Source of the DNA: Bifidobacteriaceae bacterium | GTDB lineage: Bacteria > Actinomycetota > Actinomycetes > Actinomycetales > WQXJ01 | NCBI GenBank assembly: GCA_031281585.1 | Contig: JAITFE010000143.1 | Coordinates: 16,798-80,797 of the forward strand | DNA length: 64,000 nt | Direction: 5' to 3' | Shown: positions 24,253-33,463 of the stretch, in pieces | Numbering within the stretch: position 1 is the stretch's first letter | How the letters are laid out: each line of letters opens with the position of its first letter | Notes under the pieces: model-generated | Told to the model about the DNA's origin: nothing | What the model saw: only the letters and a program-made list of their open reading frames with translations | Database searches by the model: none | Translations under genes and position numbers: made by a program

Positions 24253-25670
24253 CTGACACCCCTTGGCATGACCAGGCCCATCGAATTGAAGACGGCCTGA
24301 GTGTGGTCGTAGTTGTCGCTGATCAAGTGCCGGGCGGTCGCGTTGATGCGGCCCAGGATCTCCTCCAGGGGGGCCCGGTCAAACGGCCGGGCCTCATCCA
24401 CGCAGGCCTTGGCGAGGGAGCGCAACGAACTGAGCTCCTCGTGGGACTTGTGGAGGCGCTCGTCAATCGGCCCGACCAACGGCCCAAGCTGGGCCGACAC
24501 GCCGTACTTGGGCACTTGGATGCGCCAAGCGGACAGGAACTTTTGGAACTGGCCCAGGCTGGCGCCGGCGGATTCGACGTGGCGGCCCACGTCGGTCAAG
24601 ACCTGCTGGGCGCCTTCCAGGCCCGACGAAACCGCCTCCACGTCATCGGCCAACGCGTAGCACAGCAGCGGCACGTACAGGAAACCTTCGGGCGGCGCGA
24701 AACCGTCCAGGTTCTCCAGGGCGAAGTTGATGACCATGTCGTTGTGCAACTGGGCCAGGGCGATCCGGAAGCGCAACTCCATCACGCCCAGCCGCACCTG
24801 TGAGAGCCGCTCCGGAAGCGGGGTCACCACATGCTCGGCGCCAGCCCCGACCTGGGTCATGGCGTTGGCGGTCGAGACCAGGATCGGCGCGTGCCCTGCC
24901 ACCCGCTGGGAGGCGTCCAAAGCGACTTGGGTGACTTGCGCCAAAGTCGCCACCGTCCCGCCAAGCTGTTGCGATCCGCCCTGCAGCGCCTCAGCCAGGC
25001 GTTGCAGCGAATCCAAGCGGCCAAGCAGTTCGCCGATCAACTCGTCCATCGCGACCGCGTTGTTGAGAATGTCGGCGATGTCGCCGTGCGCCTCGGGACG
25101 GTAGGTCCGCCGGGCGGACAACGACACCCGCGTCTGGGTTTCGGCCGGCAAAGCGGTGTACATGAACTCGTCATAGGACGGGAAGCCCGCGTCCGCCAGC
25201 ATTCCCGCCAAAGCGACCAGACCCGCCGTGGCCGTCTGCGACCGGTTGGCGCCGTTCCGCTTGGCCTCCTCCTCGATCGGCAGAGCCTGGCCGTACAGCG
25301 AGAGCGCCGCGTTCCAAAGCGGCTCGAAGCGGGGGGAGGACCGAACAGACAAGAACCCGCTGCCCATAGGCGTGACCGTCGCAAACACCTGGTAGTCGAA
25401 ACCGTCCTTGGCCAGGTTCTTGACGTATGCGGCGAACGGTTTGCCGCCCAGCAACGTGTCCCACATCAGCTTGAAGGCGCCACCCGGCATCAACGGGTTG
25501 CGGATTAAGTTGTGCGGTGCTCCCATCAGTTCGTTTCGCGGGAAGGCCGAGAGCCGGGCGAACACCGAGTTGGCCGCCGTGATGACGCCCTTTCGGTCGG
25601 TGCAGGAGAAGAACAACTCGTCAACTCCAACACGCCGTTCTTGCCCGATCCGGGCTTTGCGATCAAGCAT
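24249..25670 (-). CDS. PAS-domain protein with helical C-terminal region (copy 2, in the pilus operon)
   Basis: A 473-residue soluble protein, paralog of the one at 10882-12315. PAS domain at residues about 15-105 (FFSCTDRKGVITAANSVF, ELMGAPHNLIRNPLMPGGAF, AKDGFDYQVFATVTPMGSGF), then about 370 mostly helical residues with well-conserved blocks such as LAQLHNDMVINFALENLDGF and LGQFQKFLSAWRIQVPKYG. No kinase, cyclase or canonical chemoreceptor-tip motif. The start ATG at 25670 overlaps the GTPase gene by eight bases, and the stop overlaps pilB. Sitting between a Ras-like GTPase and the extension motor, it is a candidate input or adaptor for pilus control; that role is inference. Confidence 0.85.
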   Translation of the reverse strand: MLDRKARIGQERRVGVDELFFSCTDRKGVITAANSVFARLSAFPRNELMGAPHNLIRNPLMPGGAFKLMWDTLLGGKPFAAYVKNLAKDGFDYQVFATVTPMGSGFLSVRSSPRFEPLWNAALSLYGQALPIEEEAKRNGANRSQTATAGLVALAGMLADAGFPSYDEFMYTALPAETQTRVSLSARRTYRPEAHGDIADILNNAVAMDELIGELLGRLDSLQRLAEALQGGSQQLGGTVATLAQVTQVALDASQRVAGHAPILVSTANAMTQVGAGAEHVVTPLPERLSQVRLGVMELRFRIALAQLHNDMVINFALENLDGFAPPEGFLYVPLLCYALADDVEAVSSGLEGAQQVLTDVGRHVESAGASLGQFQKFLSAWRIQVPKYGVSAQLGPLVGPIDERLHKSHEELSSLRSLAKACVDEARPFDRAPLEEILGRINATARHLISDNYDHTQAVFNSMGLVMPRGVR

Positions 25671-26268
25671 TGCGCAACCTATCCATTGCCACGCGCACCA
25701 CTGCGACCAGCGCCTGCTTCGCGGCTTCGCGGGAACGCGCATCCGAATACATGACCGGGATATCGGGGCCCACGGCCAACGCGTCGCGCACATCCTCGAG
25801 CGTGTGACGGGCAATCCCGTCGAAGCAGTTGACCACCACGACGAATGGGATCCCGCGGGATTCGAAGTAGTCCACGGCCGTGAAGCCCTGGTCCAACCGG
25901 TCGGTGTCCACCAGCACGACCGCGCCGATGGCGCCGCGGACCAAGTCATCCCACATGAAGAGGAAGCGCTCCTGGCCCGGCGTGCCGAACAGATACAGCC
26001 AAAGGGAATCGCCCAGCGCGATGCGGCCAAAGTCCATGGCCACCGTGGTGGTTTCCTTCTGGGCCGCCCGCCGTCCCGCGTCATCCACTCCCAGGGAGTG
26101 TTCCGTCATGTCGGCTTCGGTGTTCAACGGCTCAATATCCGAAACCGCGCCAATGAACGTGGTCTTGCCAACGGCGAAGCCGCCGGCCACCACGATTTTG
26201 ACGACTGTCGGAGGCTTGGGCCGCGTCACGGTAGCGCCTTGGCTCGGCTCATAGTTTGGATATTGCAT
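25663..26268 (-). CDS. Ras-like GTPase of conservon type (CvnD-like)
   Basis: A 201-residue small GTPase of the family found as the fourth gene of Streptomyces conservons. P-loop GGFAVGKTT at residues 29-37, switch region ETTTVAMDFGRI, G3 region LYLFGTPGQERFLFMWDDL (GTPG in place of DxxG, normal for this family), and NCFD as the G4 element. By family knowledge such GTPases are regulated by roadblock partners. Start ATG at 26268, overlapping the DUF742 gene by 20 bases. The gene is directly followed by the PAS protein and pilB. Confidence 0.93.
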   Translation of the reverse strand: MQYPNYEPSQGATVTRPKPPTVVKIVVAGGFAVGKTTFIGAVSDIEPLNTEADMTEHSLGVDDAGRRAAQKETTTVAMDFGRIALGDSLWLYLFGTPGQERFLFMWDDLVRGAIGAVVLVDTDRLDQGFTAVDYFESRGIPFVVVVNCFDGIARHTLEDVRDALAVGPDIPVMYSDARSREAAKQALVAVVRVAMDRLRNA

Positions 26269-26911
26269 TTAGAACACTCTCCAGTAGCTCCAGGGTTTGT
26301 TCGCGTGAGACGGGCCCGCCCGAACCCACGCCGCCGCCGCCGCCCGCCATGGTGTCATGCACCACCAGGACGCCAGCCTCAGCTAGATCGGAAACAAGCA
26401 CCTTGACAACACCCACCGGCAGTTTCAGGTGCGCGGAAACTTCGGCCACGGTCAAGTACGTGGTGGCGATCTGCCGCACGATGGCGGCTTCCTCGGGCGA
26501 CAGGGTTTTGCCCGTGTCCGCCAGCCACTGTTCGTTGGCGACTTCGAGAATTGACTCAAGGCGGGTGCTGGTGCTGCCCTTGGTCCGCCCGCCGGTCACC
26601 ACGAAGGGCCTGACCGAGGCGACGTCTTCGACGGACAGCGACACCTTCGCCTCGTCTTCGATCCGGCGCCGGGGCCGCTTGCGCGGCGAGGCGGGGACCG
26701 ACGGGCGCGGGGCACGCGCCTCGGCCGGGTGGCTGGCCGCCGGCGCGGATCGCGGGTGGACGGGGGCCGTCCGGGCCACGGGGGCGCCGGCCGGTGGGAT
26801 GTCGGTCTTGGCTGGGGAAGCGAGCGATTCGAACGTTCGCTCAGCCAAGCCGCTCGAGTCGGCGTCCGTCCGTCTGGGGACGGGGCGCCGCTGCGCGGGA
26901 GATGGCATCAT
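26249..26911 (-). CDS. DUF742 protein of conservon type (CvnC-like)
   Basis: A 220-residue protein. The DUF742 domain occupies about the last 125 residues, beginning VRPFVVTGGRTKGSTSTRLE and containing a winged-helix-like stretch (TTYLTVAEVSAHLKLPVGVV). The first about 90 residues are Pro/Arg/Ala-rich and probably disordered. The start is ATG at 26911, where ATGATG overlaps the TGA of the roadblock gene; a longer open frame upstream is rejected. Third gene of the conservon set; in Streptomyces conservons this protein binds other Cvn members. Confidence 0.88.
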   Translation of the reverse strand: MMPSPAQRRPVPRRTDADSSGLAERTFESLASPAKTDIPPAGAPVARTAPVHPRSAPAASHPAEARAPRPSVPASPRKRPRRRIEDEAKVSLSVEDVASVRPFVVTGGRTKGSTSTRLESILEVANEQWLADTGKTLSPEEAAIVRQIATTYLTVAEVSAHLKLPVGVVKVLVSDLAEAGVLVVHDTMAGGGGGVGSGGPVSREQTLELLESVLNAISKL

Positions 26912-27363
26912 CGGCCACCCCGCACGGTGCCGGTTGTCGGCAGGGCGTCCCGCATTTCGGCGATTAGCTGCGGCGTCAAGAAGGACTCGGCGCGGCCCAC
27001 CAGAGTCGCCATCTCGTAGCCAACCAGGCCCACGTCGGAATCCGGTTCGCACAGCACCGCCAACACCGATCCATAGGAGATCGACATCAGCATGACGAAG
27101 CCTTCCTCGTATTCGATGACCGATTGGCGGTCCCGACCTATGCCAAGTTCGCGTCCCGCGCCGCGGGCCAACGACGACATGCCGGAGCAGATCGCCGCCA
27201 TAATGTCGCCGACGGTCCTGTCGGCGCCGCCGGACATGGTCATCAGCAAGCCGTCGGCGCTGACCACAACGCCGAGCCGGGCTCCCGGGGTCGAGCGCAC
27301 AAACGAGTCAAGGAGCCAGGTCAGATCCTGCCTATTCTCCCCGGTCTGGTAGTTGGTCGTCAT
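26908..27363 (-). CDS. Roadblock/LC7 protein of conservon type (CvnB-like)
   Basis: A 151-residue roadblock/LC7 protein: LTWLLDSFVRSTPGARLGVV, VSADGLLMTMSGG, then DIMAAICSGMSSLARGAG and VMLMSISYGSVLAVLCEPD, the usual alternation of strands and helices. MglB-type roadblock proteins act on Ras-like GTPases such as MglA; here the partner would be the GTPase at 25663-26268. ATG at 27363 with a GGAG ribosome site. It lies between the kinase-like and DUF742 genes. Confidence 0.92.
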   Translation of the reverse strand: MTTNYQTGENRQDLTWLLDSFVRSTPGARLGVVVSADGLLMTMSGGADRTVGDIMAAICSGMSSLARGAGRELGIGRDRQSVIEYEEGFVMLMSISYGSVLAVLCEPDSDVGLVGYEMATLVGRAESFLTPQLIAEMRDALPTTGTVRGGR

Positions 27364-27433
27364 CTGAGTTCTCCTTGGATGGACATGGGAATAAGTTCAG
27401 TCTTTGATTCGTGATGATGGATCATGGCGGACC

Positions 27434-30013
27434 TCACCCCTTGCCCGCCGGGGCGCGGGCGTCGCTCCGCCCGCGGCGGGTGCCAATTTGGAAGGATGAG
27501 AGGGCGTTGCGGATCTTCTCCGCGTCGCGGGCCTTCGGGGGCGCCAGAGGAGCCGAGGCCGGGGCCGGCAGGACCGTTTGGCCGGTCTGCCGACGCGCCA
27601 GGCTGGAGGCCGGCTTAGATTCGGTGCGTTCGGGCTTGTAGGCGTTGATCCCCGCGAGCTCGGCCAGGGCCTCCTCTTGGATGGACGCCTTCAGGGCGAT
27701 GGCCGACCCGACAATCGACCCGCTCGCGTCGGGAATCCCAGCGGGGCCGCCACCCGGCACCATGGTGCCGCCGGGGCGGAATCCGGGCGACGCGCCGGTC
27801 GGCGCGGGCACCACGGGGGACGTGGGGGCGCCGGGCCGCAAGCTGCCCGGCACGCCGGGCTGCGCCGCAGGCGCCATCACTCCAGGTTGGAACCCGGTTT
27901 GGACGCCGACTGGGGCCGGCACGCCTGGAGCGGCCCCAGGCCGAGGCCCGGCCGGAGCCGACACGGGCCGAGCCGCCACCGGTGCGGTGCCTGCGGCCCC
28001 CGCCGGGGACCGTTTGGGCAACCCCGACGGCGTGGCAGCCGGGCCGCCTGGCGCGTATGCCGGCGGCGCGACGGCCCCCGCAGGCGCGACCGGTCGCATT
28101 CGTCCCGGTGGAGCCGTGGTGTGCGGGGGGCTGACGCCTGGAGAAGCCGGGACGGGCGGGAACGATTCGCCCGCCGGAGCCTTGCCCGCGACCGGTCGCC
28201 GCCTTACGGGTGGCGCGGCCGGGGTTCCAGGAGCTGTGGGCGCTCCCGCCGTGGTGTTGGCCTCACGCCCCGCCGGCCGGGCTGCTCCCGCCGGGGCGCC
28301 TCCGAAAGGGAACGGCGCTGGCGGCTCGGCACCACCCGGCGGTTGGGTTGGTCCGGTGGCGGTCGTATGAGGGGCCTCCGATGCCGTCGTCGCAGTGGTC
28401 GCCGAGTGGCGCGGCAACGACGCCGAGGGGTTGGCCGAGGCTCCCAACGGGGAGAATCGGGCGCCCAAAGGCACGATCGAGTCCGCCCGGCCAGCGCCCG
28501 TCTCCGCCGCCGAGGCGCTTGGCCCGGCCCCCGCAGGGCCCGTCGGTTTCGCTGCGGACCCGGACGGACCCGACGACGCGGAGGCGGCCGGCGTGGCCGC
28601 TGGGGGAGCTGTCGCGGTTCGTTCGGGCCGCCCTCCCGCACCCTGGGCGCGCGCGCCACGACGCGGCAAGCCCGCGCCTGTCGGAGCGTCCATTCGCACA
28701 GGCTGGAAGGATTCCTCCGGCGCCGAAGGCTCCGTGGCGGCCGAAGGCTCCAGCTTTGGCTGCGGCGGCAAGGTCGGCTGCGCAGGCGGCACTTCGGACG
28801 ACTCCACCGGTGCTGGGCGATCGTCCACAAGTTGACCGGGAATGCGCACAATGGCAGTGGTGCCGGTGCCGTCCTCTCCCTGACCGGGGGCGAAGCTAAC
28901 GGCCGCGCCCAGCCGCGACGCCAGTCGCGCGACCACGGCCACGCCCAGGCGGCCGTGCGTCAAGTCGTCCGGGTTGCCGCCGGCCTGCATCATCTTGTTG
29001 GCGGCGGCCAGTTCCTGCGGGCTCATGCCGACGCCTGAATCCGAAATTGTCAACAGCACGTCGCCTGAATGGTTGGAGCTCCCGACCTCCACTGCCGTGC
29101 CCTCCGGGCTGAAGGACGTCGCATTCTCCAACAACTCCGCGATCAAGTGTGCGGCTGGCACCACCGCATACGCCCGGATCATGGGATCCCATTCGAGGGA
29201 GATCCGGATCCGCTCGTAATGCTCGATCTGCGAGGACGCCGTGCGGATGACGTCCGACACGGACAGGGCCTCTCGCACCGACCGCTCCGGGTCCCGTCCT
29301 GCCAGAATCATCTGCGCCTCGGAGCCACGCCGCATCCGGGCCATCAGGTTGTCCAGGGCGAATAGCGAGAACAACTTGTCCGGGTCGGTCTCCGACTGCT
29401 CCAGTTCGTCCAGGATCTTCAGCGCCCTCCCGACCAGCGAAATCTCACGCCGGGCGGCGGTGTTGAGCGCCTTCGGCAGGGCCTCGCCACTGGTGGGAGC
29501 GGGTGCCCGTGGCGGCGGAGCCGTCGGCACGGGCAACTCGGGAGCGGAGACCACCACGGCCTCCGCCTCCGCCGGAACGACCACCGGCTCCGGCGCTACC
29601 GGCTGCTCAGGCGGCGGCTGCACCTGCGACTGCGGTACCTGAGCCTGCGGCGGATACGCCGGAACGGGTTGGGCGGGCGGCAGTTCGGCCGGAACGGCCG
29701 CGAATGGGGCCTGGTCGGGAAGCGCCTGCGGCGGCGGCCCGTAGCCGGCGGGCACTCCTGGCGGCAAACCTGGCACCGCCTGCGGAGCGGGTGCGGGCGG
29801 CGGAGCCGCCGCCCGCACCTGCTGGAGCTGCGCGGCCAACTCCGCCACCGCCGATCGCAGCGACTTCACGCCCGACCGGATCGCCACCAGCACAATGACC
29901 CCGATCAAAACAAGGACAGCTAGAAGTACGCCGATCTGCTCCAAATTTGGGAAGCTGGCAAAGTCGGTGAGCTGTTCCAGCCCAACCGCAGCCAGAGGAT
30001 TGGATGTTCGCAT
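27434..30013 (-). CDS. Conservon histidine-kinase-like protein (CvnA-like), His replaced by Asn
   Basis: An 859-residue membrane protein. One N-terminal membrane helix (about 27-45), a Pro/Ala-rich linker to about 180, then a helical segment (LNTAARREISLVGRALKILD, LDNLMARMRRGSEAQMILAG) and a HATPase domain with N-box LIAELLENATSFSPEGT (290-306), G1 DSGVGM (325-330) and a GRLGVAVV helix. Related conservon proteins normally read LDHLATRMRR at the dimerisation helix; here residue 222 is Asn. There is no extracellular sensor domain. The last about 460 residues are Pro/Ala/Gly-rich and probably disordered, ending in a basic tail. First gene of the conservon quartet in the pilus operon. Confidence 0.88.
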   Translation of the reverse strand: MRTSNPLAAVGLEQLTDFASFPNLEQIGVLLAVLVLIGVIVLVAIRSGVKSLRSAVAELAAQLQQVRAAAPPPAPAPQAVPGLPPGVPAGYGPPPQALPDQAPFAAVPAELPPAQPVPAYPPQAQVPQSQVQPPPEQPVAPEPVVVPAEAEAVVVSAPELPVPTAPPPRAPAPTSGEALPKALNTAARREISLVGRALKILDELEQSETDPDKLFSLFALDNLMARMRRGSEAQMILAGRDPERSVREALSVSDVIRTASSQIEHYERIRISLEWDPMIRAYAVVPAAHLIAELLENATSFSPEGTAVEVGSSNHSGDVLLTISDSGVGMSPQELAAANKMMQAGGNPDDLTHGRLGVAVVARLASRLGAAVSFAPGQGEDGTGTTAIVRIPGQLVDDRPAPVESSEVPPAQPTLPPQPKLEPSAATEPSAPEESFQPVRMDAPTGAGLPRRGARAQGAGGRPERTATAPPAATPAASASSGPSGSAAKPTGPAGAGPSASAAETGAGRADSIVPLGARFSPLGASANPSASLPRHSATTATTASEAPHTTATGPTQPPGGAEPPAPFPFGGAPAGAARPAGREANTTAGAPTAPGTPAAPPVRRRPVAGKAPAGESFPPVPASPGVSPPHTTAPPGRMRPVAPAGAVAPPAYAPGGPAATPSGLPKRSPAGAAGTAPVAARPVSAPAGPRPGAAPGVPAPVGVQTGFQPGVMAPAAQPGVPGSLRPGAPTSPVVPAPTGASPGFRPGGTMVPGGGPAGIPDASGSIVGSAIALKASIQEEALAELAGINAYKPERTESKPASSLARRQTGQTVLPAPASAPLAPPKARDAEKIRNALSSFQIGTRRGRSDARAPAGKG

Positions 30014-30091
30014 CAGGTGCTCATTTTCCCTTCCATACGTCGTTCACAGGCGTTGTGGACGAATCTGTAGTCGGATCAGGTCGTTCCCGTC

Positions 30092-32032
30092 CTAAGGCCC
30101 TTCGCATAGACCTTCCAAGCACTCCTCAAGGCTGAAGCGCTTCAGCCATTTGCCCGAGGCACTCTTCTGGTTCAGGTCCATGCAGTAGTAGTCGACGCCG
30201 TTGTACTTGTTCTTGGGCAACGTGCCGGTGTCCTTAAACATGACCTGGTCGTCACTGGTCCATTTCGTGTAGCCAGGGGACTTCTGGTCACTGTACTGGC
30301 AGTCCTCGTACTGCGGCTCGCTGAACCAGACCCAGCGTGTGCGGGTCTCATTGAAGAAGCCTGGACGTCCCCAGTTCCCGCCGTGATGTCCCAGCGATCC
30401 GTGCTCGTGCCAGCCGCGGCCCCATTGCTTGCCGTAGGTGTCCCACCAAATCACGAAGCCTTGACCGGTCTGGAAATCCTTGACGTTCCGGGCCACAACG
30501 ATGATGGCGCCCGGATCGGGACTCTTGTAGGAGGAGACGATCTCAAACACCTCTGAGCCTCTGCCTGTGGAACCCTCGATCTTGCTTGGATAGCCTTCAT
30601 AGCTTCGCACCGGAGCGCCCCAGCCGTACAGCGTGCCGTCGTCAGCCAAAGCGGTCACGGCGGTGAACGAACAGGAGAACTGCACAATGTTGGGCGGGGT
30701 GCCATCCCATTGGACAAACCCTGGCGAGCGGTAGCAGTGATCTCTGGCAGCTGTGGTCGTCTCGGCGCAGCGCCGCCCGACGGCTCCCCAGTCATTGACT
30801 GTGCCGTCTTCGATTTTTCCGTCGTTCCGGCCCCATGTCAGCATCCGGCCGGTGGACAAGAGCGCCGCCCCAAAACCGATTCCCGAGTGGACTTGGACGA
30901 TGTATTCGCTGGGGCTGTTCTCCCGGAACCATGGCTCCAACGCCACCGATTTCACCGCGATCTGGCCTTCGCCCTCGGGGTAGTCGTTGTAGTTGACGCC
31001 GGGCCTGCCCGAATACTCGGCTGGGTGGTCGCCTTCCGCGCGCTCCCATGGTGATCCCAGGGTTCCGCTCGCGTTGCCGCCGAAGTACCAAACCTGACCG
31101 TTTTTCAGCATCACCCAATACGTCTGGTAGCCGCCTTCAAGTTGGTCCGGCTGGTTGCCCTCTACCGTCACATCGAAGTCCGCCGGGAACCGCACCTGCA
31201 CCGCTCCCCACCTGTTCTTGCCGTCGGTCAGGTCGGTGAGGTCTCCCGTGCCGACGCCTCCGTAGTTGTAGCCGCCCCAGGAGTAAATCAGGCCACTCTT
31301 GGTGACAGCAGCGCCGCTCATTTCCGTACTCGACAGGAGCTCCACAGGATCATTCTGACCCAGCAACGGCTTGCCGCAGTTCTCCTTGATGACGGCCTTG
31401 CCCTTCGCGTCCTTGCCCCAGCAGCTGTCATCCCAAGCCGCGCCGATCCGCAGTCTCTGCGGAGGCCAGGAGGCGCCGGTGGCCTTGCCGTACTTCGCGT
31501 TACCCGTGTCCGAGTTCCTGACGGCGTTCGAACCACCGGTGCCGTCGCGATTCGCGTATGAACCCCAGCCCCAAACGTAGCCGGCCGTGTCGACGGCGTT
31601 GAAGTTGTAGATGCCTCCGGTCACTTCCTTGATGGCCTTGGAGGGCAAACCCTCGACCGTCGTGGGAGCTCGGTTGTCCGGCTCGCCCCAATCTGTGGAC
31701 AGGCAGGACGCGTCGTCGCGCGAGCCTTTGACGCCCAGCGCTCCGCACACGCCCCAACCCCACAGGTACAACTCGCCGTCCAGGATGGTGACGCCCGCCT
31801 GCAGCGTGCGGCGGTCCTTCCGCGACTCACCGGTGACAGCAGTTGTCTTCGGCAGCACGGCCGGCTGGATAACCGGCGTCAACGCCTCCGGTGCCCGTGC
31901 GGCTTGGGCACCGGTTTCGGCGCCGCCGATAGTCGTCACCACCAAGGCACCCACCGCCGTCGTGGTGGCAATCACGGTCCAGATTCTTTGCGCCCGCAGG
32001 GCTCGGCCGGTGCGGACCTTGTTGTTAGCCAT
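30092..32032 (-). CDS. Secreted RCC1-repeat (beta-propeller) protein
   Basis: A 646-residue protein with a signal-peptide-like N-terminus (basic MANNKVRTGRALRAQRIW, then a hydrophobic stretch to about residue 46). The rest carries RCC1-type blades with recurrent Y.WG.G elements: LYLWGWGVCGALGV, GYVWGWGSYANRDG, IYSWGGYNYGGVGTGD, VWYFGGNASGTLGS, LTWGRNDGKIEDG and LYGWGAPVRSYEG. About seven blades are plausible. The C-terminal 150 residues are Trp-rich and less repetitive, without anchor. ATG at 32032 overlaps pilO by eight bases (ATGGCTAA), so it belongs to the pilus operon. Possible pilus-associated adhesin or structural factor, by context only. Confidence 0.85.
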   Translation of the reverse strand: MANNKVRTGRALRAQRIWTVIATTTAVGALVVTTIGGAETGAQAARAPEALTPVIQPAVLPKTTAVTGESRKDRRTLQAGVTILDGELYLWGWGVCGALGVKGSRDDASCLSTDWGEPDNRAPTTVEGLPSKAIKEVTGGIYNFNAVDTAGYVWGWGSYANRDGTGGSNAVRNSDTGNAKYGKATGASWPPQRLRIGAAWDDSCWGKDAKGKAVIKENCGKPLLGQNDPVELLSSTEMSGAAVTKSGLIYSWGGYNYGGVGTGDLTDLTDGKNRWGAVQVRFPADFDVTVEGNQPDQLEGGYQTYWVMLKNGQVWYFGGNASGTLGSPWERAEGDHPAEYSGRPGVNYNDYPEGEGQIAVKSVALEPWFRENSPSEYIVQVHSGIGFGAALLSTGRMLTWGRNDGKIEDGTVNDWGAVGRRCAETTTAARDHCYRSPGFVQWDGTPPNIVQFSCSFTAVTALADDGTLYGWGAPVRSYEGYPSKIEGSTGRGSEVFEIVSSYKSPDPGAIIVVARNVKDFQTGQGFVIWWDTYGKQWGRGWHEHGSLGHHGGNWGRPGFFNETRTRWVWFSEPQYEDCQYSDQKSPGYTKWTSDDQVMFKDTGTLPKNKYNGVDYYCMDLNQKSASGKWLKRFSLEECLEGLCEGP

Positions 32033-32699
32033 TGCTCCCTCCCTCAGTCGAAGAGTCGGGTATTTTGTCTGCCGGTACAAGGGCGTAGGTGTACCCAATG
32101 ATCGTATACTCGGCGACGTTGGTCAGCCCGTTGGCGTCCGCCGTCTCCGAATCGCCTGTCATCTGCACATCTGTGACCGAAAATAGACGGCCCTCGTCTG
32201 CCTGCAGCATCGCGAGGAACTTCTGCGTCTGTTCCAGCACACCCTCAATCTCAATTGTGAACTTGTATTGGTAGAGGTTTGCCGGGGGTTGGGGCACTAC
32301 CGGCGCTTCTTGGCTGTCTGGTCCCTTGGGCAACGGAGCGGCCACGGTTACCGCAACCGGCATGTCGCTCGCCACAGACTTGACCGTGGCCCCCGATTCC
32401 TGTGCGAGGTTCCACAGGTCGTCAGTGAACTCGGCGAGCTCAAGATCGGTTGGGAACTGGCTCCTTTTCGCCTCAAGCTCTGCCTTCTTCTCGTCAAGGT
32501 GTTTAGCGTCTTCGGCCAGCTTGTTGAGTTCGGCCTGTGCCTGCTCGTTTTCAGACTCGGCGTCTTCGGCCTTGGTGATGGCCTCGCTCCGCGCTTCCAA
32601 CGCGGGAGCGTAGAGCAGGAAGTACGTGCCCACGGCCAATGCCAGGGCCAGCAGCGCGACTAGCGCCAGTATTGCCGTAGATCGCTGGTTGCCTCTCAT
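32025..32699 (-). CDS. pilO: Type IV pilus alignment protein PilO-like
   Basis: A 224-residue bitopic protein: short cytoplasmic N-terminus, membrane helix at about 9-30, coiled coil at about 35-80 (EARSEAITKAEDAESENEQ) and a ferredoxin-like C-terminal domain ending FSVTDVQMTG...VAEYTIIGYTYAL, the PilO pattern. ATG at 32699 overlaps the pilN stop (TGATG). PilO pairs with PilN in the inner-membrane alignment complex. Confidence 0.9.
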   Translation of the reverse strand: MRGNQRSTAILALVALLALALAVGTYFLLYAPALEARSEAITKAEDAESENEQAQAELNKLAEDAKHLDEKKAELEAKRSQFPTDLELAEFTDDLWNLAQESGATVKSVASDMPVAVTVAAPLPKGPDSQEAPVVPQPPANLYQYKFTIEIEGVLEQTQKFLAMLQADEGRLFSVTDVQMTGDSETADANGLTNVAEYTIIGYTYALVPADKIPDSSTEGGSNG

Positions 32700-33463
32700 C
32701 AGTCCGTCTTCCCTTCCTCCGTTGTGGTCCCGGCTCCCTGAGCTTGGGCGGTCAGTAGCCACTCTTGGAAATCCTTCGGGAACAGTTCGTTGCCGACCAA
32801 ACCCACCAGGTTGATTTGGGCCGAGCACGTCGCCGTCCAGACCTCGCCTCTCGGAGTCTCTCGCTTGGTGGCGGCGCTGTAGGTGCCGAATTCCAGGCCG
32901 GGAATAGAGTTGAAACCGCGCACCCAGGCTGACACGCCAGGCATGTCCGGCACATCCAACATGATGGTGGCCGAGCCGATGGCGGCGGGCGCCAAGACAT
33001 TTCCTGAACTGCTCATTGTCTTGCCAGCCGACATGCCCTGGAGCGTAATGCTGGAAACGACGGAGCCATCCGGCACGTTGTCGAACATGGCGTAAATCAA
33101 TTCGGGCCAACGGATCTCGTATGACACAGCCACCATAAGGGCGTCCCCGGTCGCTTTCAACTCTTCGTTGATCTTGATGACCTCCGCGTACTGCTCCTTC
33201 TCCTCGGCCAAGCGCTGGGCCTCCGATTCGGCTTTGGCGAGCCGCGAGTCAGCGGCGCCTTTCCAGATGCTGACGCCAACATATCCAGCGACCAAGACCA
33301 AGACGACCAGCGCCAGAGCGACTAGCGCCTTGACCTGAAGGGCCCGCCCGGCTTGGCGGTTGGCCACATAGGCCGGCAGAAGATTGACCGCCGGGACCCG
33401 TGGCCGTGTCGCCATGGCGCTGCCCAAGCCGACGCCGGGCGCGGTGGGTGGGTTCTTGCTCAT
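32699..33463 (-). CDS. pilN: Type IV pilus alignment protein PilN-like
   Basis: A 254-residue bitopic protein with the diagnostic VNLLP motif (residues about 26-30) in the cytoplasmic tail, which binds PilM, followed by a membrane helix (about 44-66), a coiled coil (about 72-105) and a periplasm-side-type globular domain. The tail before VNLLP is somewhat longer than in proteobacterial PilN. ATG at 33463 overlaps pilM by four bases (ATGA). Confidence 0.9.
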   Translation of the reverse strand: MSKNPPTAPGVGLGSAMATRPRVPAVNLLPAYVANRQAGRALQVKALVALALVVLVLVAGYVGVSIWKGAADSRLAKAESEAQRLAEEKEQYAEVIKINEELKATGDALMVAVSYEIRWPELIYAMFDNVPDGSVVSSITLQGMSAGKTMSSSGNVLAPAAIGSATIMLDVPDMPGVSAWVRGFNSIPGLEFGTYSAATKRETPRGEVWTATCSAQINLVGLVGNELFPKDFQEWLLTAQAQGAGTTTEEGKTD

